Position numbers and translations under genes: made by a program
The notes under the pieces: generated by a model
The model's input: the letters and a program-made list of their open reading frames with translations, nothing else
What the model was told of the DNA's origin: nothing
Database searches by the model: none
DNA from: Oscillospiraceae bacterium
GTDB lineage: Bacteria; Bacillota; Clostridia; Oscillospirales; Ruminococcaceae
Reading direction: 5' to 3'
DNA: 44,359 nucleotides
NCBI GenBank assembly: GCA_014799395.1
Contig: JAAVID010000101.1
Coordinates: forward strand, 1-44,359
Shown here: positions 30,773 through 37,521 of the stretch, in pieces
Numbering within the stretch: position 1 is the stretch's first letter
Layout: the number at the start of each line of letters is the position of its first letter

Positions 30773-31138
30773 GGATACAAGATATTGTGTCCGCCTTGCC
30801 CGACCGAAACGGCAAAGGTTCAAGGAATTTCAGCTTTTTCAGATGATTCTGCGCGCCGAAAATCTAATAGGTTTTCAGCTGTCACAACCTTGCGGAAAAG
30901 ACCCTCTGTAAGGAGAGGCGTGAGGGCGGCTGTATTTCACGAAACAATGCTCGGAGGAACGGCAAATATTCAATTAACGCAGCGATCGGTTTCTAGCGCG
31001 ATACGATACGGTAAACCGAGCGGGGTCGTTCAGGCTCACCGTGCCGATTGAGTAAACCTGCTGATTAGGCGTTATTTTAACCAAACAGAGGGGCTGTATC
31101 ACGAAAGCAAGAAGCAATCGCGATACAGCCCTTTTTTT
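30773..31138 (+). ncRNA. Structured noncoding RNA of about 366 nt, class unidentified
   Basis: Promoter and terminator frame about 366 bases with no plausible gene but many nested inverted repeats. They are: GGATACA/TGTGTCC (30773-30779/30786-30792) at the 5' end; GCAAAGGTT/AACCTTGC (30812-30820/30886-30893) enclosing CAGCT/AGCTG (30831-30835/30877-30881) and GAAAATC/GGTTTTC (30858-30864/30870-30876); CCCTC/GAGGG (30902-30906/30922-30926); CGGTTT/AAACCG (30987-30992/31013-31018); CAGGCTCA/TGAG..CCTG (31031-31060). A block GGCTGTAT..CACGAAA occurs at 30928-30944 and again in the terminator arm (31092-31106). It lacks the marks of RNase P RNA, tmRNA and SRP RNA. Size and structure suggest an ornate regulatory or scaffold RNA. 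Confidence 0.75.
31091..31138 (+). terminator. Intrinsic terminator of the noncoding RNA
   Basis: GGGCTGTATC (31091-31100) pairs perfectly with GATACAGCCC (31122-31131), followed by seven T residues. Confidence 0.93.
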
Positions 31139-31155
31139 GACAGTATATTTTTTCC

Positions 31156-31193
31156 GTTTGTTTTCCCCCGTCGAAGGCGGGGGGGAAACAAAC
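31156..31193. repeat. Long inverted repeat between the RNA and the ferredoxin gene
   Basis: GTTTGTTTTCCCCC (31156-31169) pairs with GGGGGGAAACAAAC (about 31180-31193) with one wobble. No T run follows on either strand, so it is not an ordinary terminator. Role unknown. Confidence 0.6.
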
Positions 31194-31216
31194 AAGATCG
31201 GAACATCAAAAATAAA

Positions 31217-31240
31217 GCGCCCAAGCCACCGCTTGAGCGC
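31217..31240 (-). terminator. Intrinsic terminator of the ferredoxin gene
   Basis: Minus strand: GCGCTCAAGC pairs with GCTTGGGCGC (one G-U pair), followed by TTTATTTTT. Confidence 0.88.
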
Positions 31241-31257
31241 TTTTTATGTAGCTTAAA

Positions 31258-31425
31258 TTAAGCCTGGGGTGCGCCAACAGGGCAGGTGCCTGCGCAAGCG
31301 CCGCAGTCGATGCAAGCGTCAGCGTCGATAACGTACTTGCCGTCGCCCTCGGAAATTGCGTTTACGGGGCAGCCGTCTGCACATGCGCCGCAAGCGATGC
31401 ACTCATCGGAAATCTGATATGCCAT
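31258..31425 (-). CDS. 2[4Fe-4S] ferredoxin (55 aa)
   Basis: A classic clostridial bacterioferredoxin of 55 residues, carrying electrons at low potential in the cytoplasm. Two CxxCxxCxxxCP cluster motifs are complete: CIACGACADGCPVNAI and CIDCGACAGTCPVGAP, separated by the usual GDGKYVIDADA strand. The ATG start at 31425 follows GGAGGT at 9 bases; the terminator is at 31217-31240 and a promoter at 31476-31503. It is a single-gene transcript. Such ferredoxins serve pyruvate:ferredoxin oxidoreductase and hydrogenases in fermenting anaerobes, which fits an anaerobic lifestyle. Confidence 0.97.
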   Translation of the reverse strand: MAYQISDECIACGACADGCPVNAISEGDGKYVIDADACIDCGACAGTCPVGAPQA

Positions 31426-31475
31426 AGTTAAAGTACCTCCTGATTTGTATTACACACCTAAGTGTATTACTTTAT

Positions 31476-31503
31476 ATTTTATCATATTTTCAAAAAAAAT
31501 CAA
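31476..31503 (-). promoter_or_regulatory. Promoter of the ferredoxin gene
   Basis: Minus strand: TTGATT (31498-31503), 16-base spacer, TAAAAT (31476-31481). The leader has a short TACAC/GTGTA hairpin. The rest of the gap up to 31602 shows nothing else I can name. Confidence 0.6.
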
Positions 31504-31602
31504 GTCTCTTTTCGGAGAAATTTGCCGCCTGTTTTTGTACAATTTTGCTTAGTTGAGGCTAACTCGCCCCGTTATATTTTTTTACCGCGATATAACAGAT
31601 AG

Positions 31603-31631
31603 TTGCAATTTAGCGGAAAATAGTGTATAAT
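31603..31631 (+). promoter_or_regulatory. Promoter of zinc-ribbon membrane gene pair
   Basis: TTGCAA (31603-31608), 17-base spacer, TATAAT (31626-31631); start near 31638, about 80 bases ahead of ATG 31721. Confidence 0.7.
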
Positions 31632-31720
31632 ATAATTGGAGAATTATGCCGTGCCGTGAGGTGGAGCTCAAACGGTTCGGCAAATCGCAAAACGCTCCGT
31701 TTCGGAAAGGTGGGTCACAT

Positions 31721-32416
31721 ATGAAAAAATACTGTTCCGTCTGCAAACAGCCGTTAGCAAATCCCAACGCTTTCGCCTGCGATAAATGCGGAAAGCCTAC
31801 AACTCCGATAGATTTTTTCGACCGCGTGGCAAGCGACAATTACCTCTCCGAAAAAGAGAAAAAGCTGCTTGAACTCATCGGTATTCTTAACATTGTGGCG
31901 TGCGTTATCTCGATCATCACGTGGATAGTTACGGTCTCGCTGTTCGCTTCGGTGGCAAAGAACTTAACAGCTCAGTGGAACGCGGGGCTTATCGAGCAGA
32001 CCGCCGAAAACGCCGCCGCGGTTGAAGCCGCAAAGATGTTAAGCAGCGGCTTTGTCGTTATCGGCGTTATTATGATAGTTGAGCAGCTCGGCTCGCTGTT
32101 TTGCGGTATAATGATATTGCTGAAAAAAACGTGGGCGGTGCAGGTCTGCCGCGTACTTTATATTATAAACGCGGTGCTGTATTTCATCGGCGGAAATATG
32201 ATAAGCGGCATAATCAGCATTTATCTCGCGGTAAAGCTGAACGGTATGATCTCCAGAATGGAGGGCGGCTCGGAATACAGCCGCCGTTCCGCCGAGGACG
32301 CAAAGAAAGCCGCCGAGATCGCCAACGACAAGACAGTCTGGCAGTGCAAAAACTGCGGATATATAAATCCCGTCGCAATCTCGGAATGTAAGTCCTGCGG
32401 AAAATGGAGGAGCTGA
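31721..32416 (+). CDS. Membrane protein with zinc ribbons at both ends (231 aa)
   Basis: Unknown function. An N-terminal zinc ribbon (CSVCKQPLANPNAFACDKCG, about 5-24) is followed by about three membrane helices (roughly 52-80, 110-135, 145-170) and a C-terminal RanBP2-like zinc finger (WQCKNCGYINPVAISECKSC, about 207-228). Both zinc modules should face the same side, probably the cytoplasm. ATG 31721 has an AAAGGTGGG site; an in-frame ATG at 31646 would add 25 residues without any family feature and without a site. The following gene starts 14 bases later and is also a zinc-ribbon membrane protein. Confidence 0.83.
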   Translation: MKKYCSVCKQPLANPNAFACDKCGKPTTPIDFFDRVASDNYLSEKEKKLLELIGILNIVACVISIITWIVTVSLFASVAKNLTAQWNAGLIEQTAENAAAVEAAKMLSSGFVVIGVIMIVEQLGSLFCGIMILLKKTWAVQVCRVLYIINAVLYFIGGNMISGIISIYLAVKLNGMISRMEGGSEYSRRSAEDAKKAAEIANDKTVWQCKNCGYINPVAISECKSCGKWRS

Positions 32417-32430
32417 CAGGAGGTAACGCC

Positions 32431-33189
32431 GTGCTGAAACGAGGAGAGAGAATTTGCCCGTGCTGCGGAAAGCCATTGGTGCTTATGGGAAAAGTTCTCG
32501 GCGACAAATATCATGAGTGGTATCCGGAACGGAAAAACACCATAGCTGAACAGTACAGAGATACATTTGAAAGGGATAAGCTATGGGGCAACGGAGTAAA
32601 AATGTACTGCTCCGAGTGCGGTGTCAGGATAAAGCTTCGGGACGATCCGTTTTTTGTTTTTGACATAGCATCGTTTCTTATAGTGTTGGCGCTGGTTATA
32701 ACTTCCGTTATCGCGGCGCTGTCGGGAACAAATATTCTTCCCGTGGCTCTGCCCATAATAATTGTTGTCGAAATAGCACTGTTTATTCGAGCGTTGATAC
32801 AGCGAAACAATATAATGAAATACAGCAGTAACTTTACATTCACCGAGGAGGCTATCCCGATATTCGACGGGGAATTTGACTTTGAGCCGAACATTCGCGC
32901 GGCGGTCGAGCCTACGGAAACGCAAAGGAAATATTACCGTTCGGGAAACGTATTTGAAACAAGGCTTTCTTCTTTGCGGGTATTTCTTTATCTGGTAAGT
33001 TTACGGGAAAACGGTTCGGGGTACGAGCTTGAGCTTAGGTTCTGCGGTACGGTCGACGAAGTGGAAAGGTATGCGGCTTCCCTCAAAAACTCGGAAGTTC
33101 CCGTAAAGCTCCCTTTGATATTTGAGGGAATACCCGTCGGCACGGCGGAGATCACCGAAATTTACGACAACAAAGACCGAGGTCTTTAA
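32431..33189 (+). CDS. Zinc-ribbon protein with two membrane helices (252 aa)
   Basis: Unknown function. The cysteines ICPCCGKP (near residues 8-13) and YCSECGVRI (about 59-65) should form one split zinc ribbon with a 45-residue insert that contains DKYHEWYPERKNTIAEQYRD. Two membrane helices follow (about 77-100 and 103-125) and then a cytoplasmic domain of about 120 residues with mixed strands and helices. GTG 32431 is chosen because AGGAGGT lies 7 bases upstream; ATG 32404 would overlap the previous gene. Probably in the same operon as 31721-32416. Confidence 0.8.
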   Translation: MLKRGERICPCCGKPLVLMGKVLGDKYHEWYPERKNTIAEQYRDTFERDKLWGNGVKMYCSECGVRIKLRDDPFFVFDIASFLIVLALVITSVIAALSGTNILPVALPIIIVVEIALFIRALIQRNNIMKYSSNFTFTEEAIPIFDGEFDFEPNIRAAVEPTETQRKYYRSGNVFETRLSSLRVFLYLVSLRENGSGYELELRFCGTVDEVERYAASLKNSEVPVKLPLIFEGIPVGTAEITEIYDNKDRGL

Positions 33190-33215
33190 TATAAAACAAT
33201 TATTTGGAGGACAAT

Positions 33216-33539
33216 ATGAAACTGATATTTGCTATTATCAACAACGACGACAGCCACGCGGTGCAGTCCGCGCTGACCAAAAACGGCTTTCAAGCGACAA
33301 AGCTCGCCTCGTCGGGAGGATTTCTTATGGCGGGCAACACCACCTTTATGATAGCCTCGGAGGACGACAAGCTCGACGAGATAATCGAGATCATCAAGGA
33401 GCACTCGCACAAGCGCCAGCAGTTCGTGCCTAATTCCTCGGCGTTCGGACAGAGCTCGTACACCAGTTTCCCCGTTGAGGTAACGGTCGGCGGCGCTACG
33501 GTTTTCGTGACTAATATAGAAAGATTTGAGAAGGTATGA
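33216..33539 (+). CDS. darA: Cyclic-di-AMP receptor DarA (PII-like)
   Basis: A trimeric PII-like protein that binds c-di-AMP. The 107 residues match DarA/PstA throughout: KLIFAIINNDDSHAVQSALT, then GFQATKLASSGGFLMAGNTTFMI, the TTF motif, EDDKLDEIIEIIKEH, and the end FPVEVTVGGATVFVTNIERF. ATG 33216 has GGAGG 8 bases upstream. Placement next to holB and ricT is the usual Firmicute order (tmk-darA-ricT-holB variants). Its partner protein is unknown in most species. c-di-AMP normally controls potassium uptake and osmolyte balance, so the Ktr-type gene at 17324 may be in the same network, but this is inference. Confidence 0.95.
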   Translation: MKLIFAIINNDDSHAVQSALTKNGFQATKLASSGGFLMAGNTTFMIASEDDKLDEIIEIIKEHSHKRQQFVPNSSAFGQSSYTSFPVEVTVGGATVFVTNIERFEKV

Positions 33540-34483
33540 AATTATACGGAAAAGACGGGTTAAAGGCGCGCCTTGACGATATAGCCGCAAAGGGCAGACT
33601 CCCCCACGCTATCCTGTTGTCGGGTCACGAGGGGTGCGGGAAAAAGTCGCTCGCGCGGTATATCGCGCAGCTGTTTCTCTGCGAAAACCACGCCTGCGGT
33701 CAGTGCGTGACCTGCCGCAATATCGAGCACGACGGTCACCCCGACGTTATCTTCGTCAAGACGGCGTGCGGCGGGAAATACGCTATGGAGCCGTTCCGCG
33801 GAGTTCTGCGGAGCACGGTCGTAAAGCCCAACAACGGCGACTTAAAGGTCTATATTTTCGAGGAAGCCGACACTATGCTCCCTCAGCATATGAACACGCT
33901 TCTGAAGATAATCGAGGAGCCGCCCGAGCATTTGCGGTTCATTTTCACCTGCGAGAACACAAGCCTTATCCTCGAAACGATATTGTCGCGCGTCACCGAA
34001 TTCGAGGTCCCCGACACGGGCGTTCGCGACTGTATGCAGTGCCTTGCCGACGGAGGAGTTGACCCCAAACAAGCAAAGGAGCTTTCGGAAATGTTCGCGG
34101 GGAACATCTCAAAATGCCGCGCGGTACTGGACGGCGGAAGCGAGACAAAGCTCATCGAGACCGCGCAGAAAGCCGCCGCCGCTATCGGCAGGCGCGATAA
34201 ATTCGGCGTTGCGGCGGCGCTTACGGAGCAGTCGGGCAGGCACGAGCTGGTGCTTGTTGTCGAGTACCTCGCGAGGATACTACGCGACGCGCTGGCGCTC
34301 AGGTGCGGCGGAGAGACGGAGTTCTTCGGGAAAAACGAAGCCCGGAAGATCGCCGAGAGCTGCTCGGAAAACGACATACTGACAATGCTGGACGCGGCGT
34401 TCGAGGTCTGCAAAAACGAGATATACAACATAAACCCCTCGCTGACGACCGCGTATTTTACCTCGAAAATTTTCGGAGGGTAA
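33536..34483 (+). CDS. holB: DNA polymerase III delta' subunit
   Basis: A clamp-loader subunit. The N-terminal AAA+ domain has a P-loop-like GHEGCGKKS (about 30-38), the zinc module CENHACGQCVTCRNIEHDGHPD (about 49-70), EEADTMLPQHMNTLLKIIEEPP (about 104-125) and the sensor LILETILSRVTEFEVP. The C-terminal collar (about 190-315) is helical. 315 residues is normal. ATG overlaps the darA stop by 4 bases, coupling the two. The delta' subunit usually does not hydrolyse ATP even where the loop is kept. Confidence 0.95.
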   Translation: MKLYGKDGLKARLDDIAAKGRLPHAILLSGHEGCGKKSLARYIAQLFLCENHACGQCVTCRNIEHDGHPDVIFVKTACGGKYAMEPFRGVLRSTVVKPNNGDLKVYIFEEADTMLPQHMNTLLKIIEEPPEHLRFIFTCENTSLILETILSRVTEFEVPDTGVRDCMQCLADGGVDPKQAKELSEMFAGNISKCRAVLDGGSETKLIETAQKAAAAIGRRDKFGVAAALTEQSGRHELVLVVEYLARILRDALALRCGGETEFFGKNEARKIAESCSENDILTMLDAAFEVCKNEIYNINPSLTTAYFTSKIFGG

Positions 34484-34502
34484 GCGATTATTTATCGGGG
34501 TG

Positions 34503-34531
34503 TTTACAAATCCAAGAAAAAGTGGTATAAT
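34503..34531 (+). promoter_or_regulatory. Promoter of the unknown gene before ricT
   Basis: TTTACA (34503-34508), 17-base spacer, TATAAT (34526-34531); start near 34538, giving a 30-base leader. Confidence 0.8.
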
Positions 34532-34567
34532 ATAAAAAATGGCTCGTACATCAGTGGGAGGTTCAAT

Positions 34568-35062
34568 ATGATGAAGAACAACAAAAACGGCAAGCGCGGA
34601 AAGAGCTTCGGCTTTGTGTTGGAGAACAGCGAAACGCGCAGACTTATTTTTCGGTTTTATCCCGAGGAGTCGCATATCCACGGGTTCCACGATTTCTGCC
34701 CGACGGAGTGGTCGCAGGTCTACAAGACCTATTACTCCTGGAAGATATGCATTGACGAAAACGACGTAAAAACCTCGTTCGGCTCGTATTCAGACGAGGA
34801 CTGCTGTTTTATGAATTACGTCTGCGTTATCAAGGAGCTTATCAGAAACGGCAAGGACGACAGGCGCGAGGTGCGCTCTCTGCGCGGCGTAAGCTGGAAT
34901 ATCTCTTTCCGCAAGCGCGCAAAGGATTATATAGAATTCGGGCTCTGGACGCCGCAGAATATCGGTTATCGTTTCAGACTGGACGTTGAAACGGCAAAGC
35001 GGTTCGCGGATTTTCTTGAAAGAGTAGACGCGTATATGATGAAGCACAGCGAGCCGATGTAA
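34568..35062 (+). CDS. Unknown soluble protein (164 aa)
   Basis: Not recognised. A basic start (MMKNNKNGKRGK) leads to a mixed alpha/beta protein rich in aromatic residues (RLIFRFYPEESHIHGFHDFC, YKTYYSWKICIDEND), ending in a basic helix. No membrane helix or signal is present. It has its own promoter and a GGGAGG site, and lies between holB and ricT, which are usually adjacent; it may be a later insertion or a lineage-specific gene. It is likely transcribed together with ricT (26-base gap). Confidence 0.72.
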   Translation: MMKNNKNGKRGKSFGFVLENSETRRLIFRFYPEESHIHGFHDFCPTEWSQVYKTYYSWKICIDENDVKTSFGSYSDEDCCFMNYVCVIKELIRNGKDDRREVRSLRGVSWNISFRKRAKDYIEFGLWTPQNIGYRFRLDVETAKRFADFLERVDAYMMKHSEPM

Positions 35063-35088
35063 AATGCCGATGTAAAATAAGGAGAACT

Positions 35089-36117
35089 ATGGAAAACAAC
35101 GAATACTTTACGGAGAAAATAGCTCCGAAGAAAAACAAGGAAAGCACGGGCGAACCGCGCCCCGAAAACCGCCGCCGAAGCTCGCCGCGCAAGCCCAAGC
35201 CCGCGGAGACAGAAGCGCGCACGGCGTTTCCGCCCGCCGACGATAGCTCGCCAAAGGTGGAGATAATCGGCGTGAGGTTCAAGGACGTCGGCAAGATATA
35301 CTATTTTTCTCCCAACGGCGAGAAATTCAAGCACGGCGACAAGGCGATAGTAGAGACGGCGCGCGGCGTGGAGTGCGGCGAGATCGTGCTGTCCAACCGC
35401 AATATCCCCGAAAGCAGCCTCGTGTCTCCGCTCAAAAAGATAATCCGCAAAGCCGACGCTAACGACATCAAACAGCTCGAGCAGAACCGCGTCAAGGAAA
35501 AGGAGATAATGCGGACATTCTCGGAAAAAATACGCTTCCACAAGCTGGATATGAAGCCCATAGACATCGACTGCACGTTCGACGGGAGCAAAATTTTGTT
35601 CTACTTCACCTCGGACGGCAGAGTGGACTTCCGTGACCTCGTAAAGGACTTGGCGGCTATCTACCGCACCCGTATCGAGCTGCGCCAGATAGGCGTGCGC
35701 GACGAGGCAAAAATGCTCGGCGGCTTGGGAATTTGCGGCAGACCGTTCTGCTGTTCGTCGTTCCTCGGCGAGTTCCAGCCCGTGTCGATAAAAATGGCAA
35801 AGGAGCAGTCGCTGTCGCTCAATCCGACAAAGATCTCGGGTACCTGCGGACGATTGATGTGCTGCCTTAAATACGAGCAGAACTGCTACGAGGACTTCCT
35901 GCGCACCACTCCCAAGGTCGGCGCGTATGTAGAGACCCCCGACGGCAGAGGCTCGGTCGAGGAGGTCAATCTTCTCACGGGTATACTCAAGGTCAAGCTC
36001 GACAAAAAGCCCGATGTTCCGATAGTCATTAACAAAGAGGAAGTACGCGTTATAAAGGACGGCAAAATACGCGTAAACAGCGATGAGATAAAGGCGCTTA
36101 AAAAGCTGGAGGAATAA
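35089..36117 (+). CDS. ricT: RicT/YaaT, PSP1-domain regulator
   Basis: A member of the YaaT/RicT family, part of the RicA-RicF-RicT complex that holds [4Fe-4S] clusters, helps RNase Y mature some mRNAs and, in B. subtilis, stimulates the Spo0A phosphorelay. A low-complexity basic start of about 60 residues is followed by the PSP1 domain: IIGVRFKDVGKIYYF, LGGLGICGRPFCCSSFLGEF and ISGTCGRLMCCLKYE; the cysteines in these two motifs bind the cluster. RicA and RicF (YmcA, YlbF) are not encoded here. ATG 35089 follows AAGGAGAACT. It is 2 bases upstream of the first VanZ gene. Confidence 0.94.
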   Translation: MENNEYFTEKIAPKKNKESTGEPRPENRRRSSPRKPKPAETEARTAFPPADDSSPKVEIIGVRFKDVGKIYYFSPNGEKFKHGDKAIVETARGVECGEIVLSNRNIPESSLVSPLKKIIRKADANDIKQLEQNRVKEKEIMRTFSEKIRFHKLDMKPIDIDCTFDGSKILFYFTSDGRVDFRDLVKDLAAIYRTRIELRQIGVRDEAKMLGGLGICGRPFCCSSFLGEFQPVSIKMAKEQSLSLNPTKISGTCGRLMCCLKYEQNCYEDFLRTTPKVGAYVETPDGRGSVEEVNLLTGILKVKLDKKPDVPIVINKEEVRVIKDGKIRVNSDEIKALKKLEE

Positions 36118-36118
36118 T

Positions 36119-36802
36119 ATGATACTCGATCACATCATTCATCATTACCTCCCGTTTCTTAGGCGGTTCCCGTCTATCGTCAGCGTGTTTATTTTAGGCG
36201 CGCCCATCGTTATCGCCGTGTGTGCGGTTTATTGGTTCGCCCGCCGCAAATGGCATAAAAAGCGGCTCGGCGCGGATTTCGCGGAAACGCGCCGAAAATG
36301 CCGCCTTAACGAGATAGTGCGCCTGCTTTTCGTTGCGTGGTTCACCGCGCTGTTTTTGCTGTGCCTTACCACCGATATGGGTTCGTTGGTGCGTAATTTT
36401 TCCAACCCGCTTATACTGCTCCCGCCGATTCGGGCGCTTCACTGTATCACACACTTTGATTACAGGTTCACACTGTTGGCGTGGGGCTTTGAACGGGATA
36501 TGTTCCTGAACACGGTATTGTTCGTACCGCTCGGAGCGGCTCTGCCGATACTCTGGAAAAAAGCGAACTTCGGCAGAACAACGCTTGTCGGCTTTCTGCT
36601 CACGTTCTTTATCGAAATGCGCGCTCAGCCGCTTATGAGCCGAAACCCCAGTCTCGACGACATCTTTTTCAACACCCTCGGCACTGTGTTCGGCTATCTG
36701 GTGTTTATGCTGCTGCGGAAAATTTTCCCGAAATTTATTGAAAAATGTCAGCTCACTATAAAAGTTACGCCAAAAAAACGAAAGGCAAAACAAAATGTTT
36801 GA
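36119..36802 (+). CDS. VanZ-family membrane protein, copy A (227 aa)
   Basis: A VanZ-like protein with about five membrane helices and the landmark NTVLFVPLGAALPILW (about 138-153), as in VanZ of vancomycin/teicoplanin resistance clusters; most members have unrelated or unknown roles in the cell envelope. A basic patch (RRKWHKKRLGADFAETRRKC) lies between helices 1 and 2. It is paralogous to the next gene and overlaps it by 8 bases. ATG lies right after the ricT stop (ATAATATG), so it is read through. No van genes are nearby, so resistance is not implied. Confidence 0.86.
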   Translation: MILDHIIHHYLPFLRRFPSIVSVFILGAPIVIAVCAVYWFARRKWHKKRLGADFAETRRKCRLNEIVRLLFVAWFTALFLLCLTTDMGSLVRNFSNPLILLPPIRALHCITHFDYRFTLLAWGFERDMFLNTVLFVPLGAALPILWKKANFGRTTLVGFLLTFFIEMRAQPLMSRNPSLDDIFFNTLGTVFGYLVFMLLRKIFPKFIEKCQLTIKVTPKKRKAKQNV

Positions 36803-37490
36803 ATGGTTCGATTACTTTCTTCACTACGTTATCCCCGAGTTCCTCATAGAGGTTTTCGCGGCGCTGCCGTTTGTTATTTTGGTATGCGTCGTTTATTGGT
36901 TTATCCGCCGCGCGTGGCATAAAAAACGGCTCGGCGCGGATTTCGGAGAAGCCCGCCGCAAATGCCGCCTTAACGAAATATTGCGTTTACTGCTCGTGGC
37001 ATGGATAACCGCGATATTCTTTTTGTGCCTTATCCCGAACGACCTGACGACAAAATTCTGGAGACTTTTGTCTTACGGCTACTGGGAAGAAAGAATGTCG
37101 CCCGTCGGTTTTCATAATCAGCCGTTCGCTCCTCTTCCCGCGTGGGTGTACATATATTTCATCTACGAGGATTACGGCGGTATGAGCACGGGAATGATAC
37201 TCGATATGATCTTCAACGTTATTCTGTTTATGCCCCTCGGAGTTGCACTCCCGATAATCTGGAGAAAAGCCAATCTCTGGAAAACCACGCTTGTCGGCTT
37301 TGTGATAACGTTCCTTATCGAGGTTGTAGTTCAGCCCCACATCGAACGCGACCCGACCTGTGACGATCTCCTCTGCAACACCCTCGGCGCACTGTTCGGC
37401 TATCTGCTGTTTATGCTGCTGCGGAAAATTTTCCCGAAATTTATCGAGATTTGTCAGCGGACGATAAAGGTCAAAAGAGCCCGCACATAA
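36795..37490 (+). CDS. VanZ-family membrane protein, copy B (231 aa)
   Basis: A paralogue of the preceding gene: the basic loop RRAWHKKRLGADFGEARRKC, NVILFMPLGVALPIIWRKAN and the end FGYLLFMLLRKIFPKFIEIC all match copy A closely. It has a longer outer loop (about 90-135, rich in Trp/Tyr/Pro). The start overlaps copy A by 8 bases. A symmetric terminator follows. Tandem VanZ copies suggest duplication in place. Function unknown. Confidence 0.86.
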   Translation: MFEWFDYFLHYVIPEFLIEVFAALPFVILVCVVYWFIRRAWHKKRLGADFGEARRKCRLNEILRLLLVAWITAIFFLCLIPNDLTTKFWRLLSYGYWEERMSPVGFHNQPFAPLPAWVYIYFIYEDYGGMSTGMILDMIFNVILFMPLGVALPIIWRKANLWKTTLVGFVITFLIEVVVQPHIERDPTCDDLLCNTLGALFGYLLFMLLRKIFPKFIEICQRTIKVKRART

Positions 37491-37520
37491 AAAATCCCTC
37501 TCAAAGCGAGAGGGTTTTTC
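37491..37520. terminator. Bidirectional terminator between VanZ B and the AstE-like gene
   Basis: CCCTCTC (37497-37503) pairs with GAGAGGG (37509-37515), with AAAAA-T before and TTTTT after. It can end the VanZ message (plus) and the AstE-like gene (minus). Confidence 0.9.
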
Positions 37521-37521
37521 C

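Noticed and set aside
30746-31051. 101-codon frame inside the structured RNA region
   Set aside because: Its start lies inside the promoter, there is no ribosome site, the residues look random and the stems explain the sequence better.
30773-31138. RNase P RNA, tmRNA or SRP RNA
   Set aside because: No GAGGAAAGTCC core, no tRNA-like ends with a tag frame, no GGAAGGAAGCA-type apical loop were found by eye.
36119-37490. Glycopeptide resistance cluster
   Set aside because: VanZ-like genes are present but no vanHAX or other van genes are nearby.
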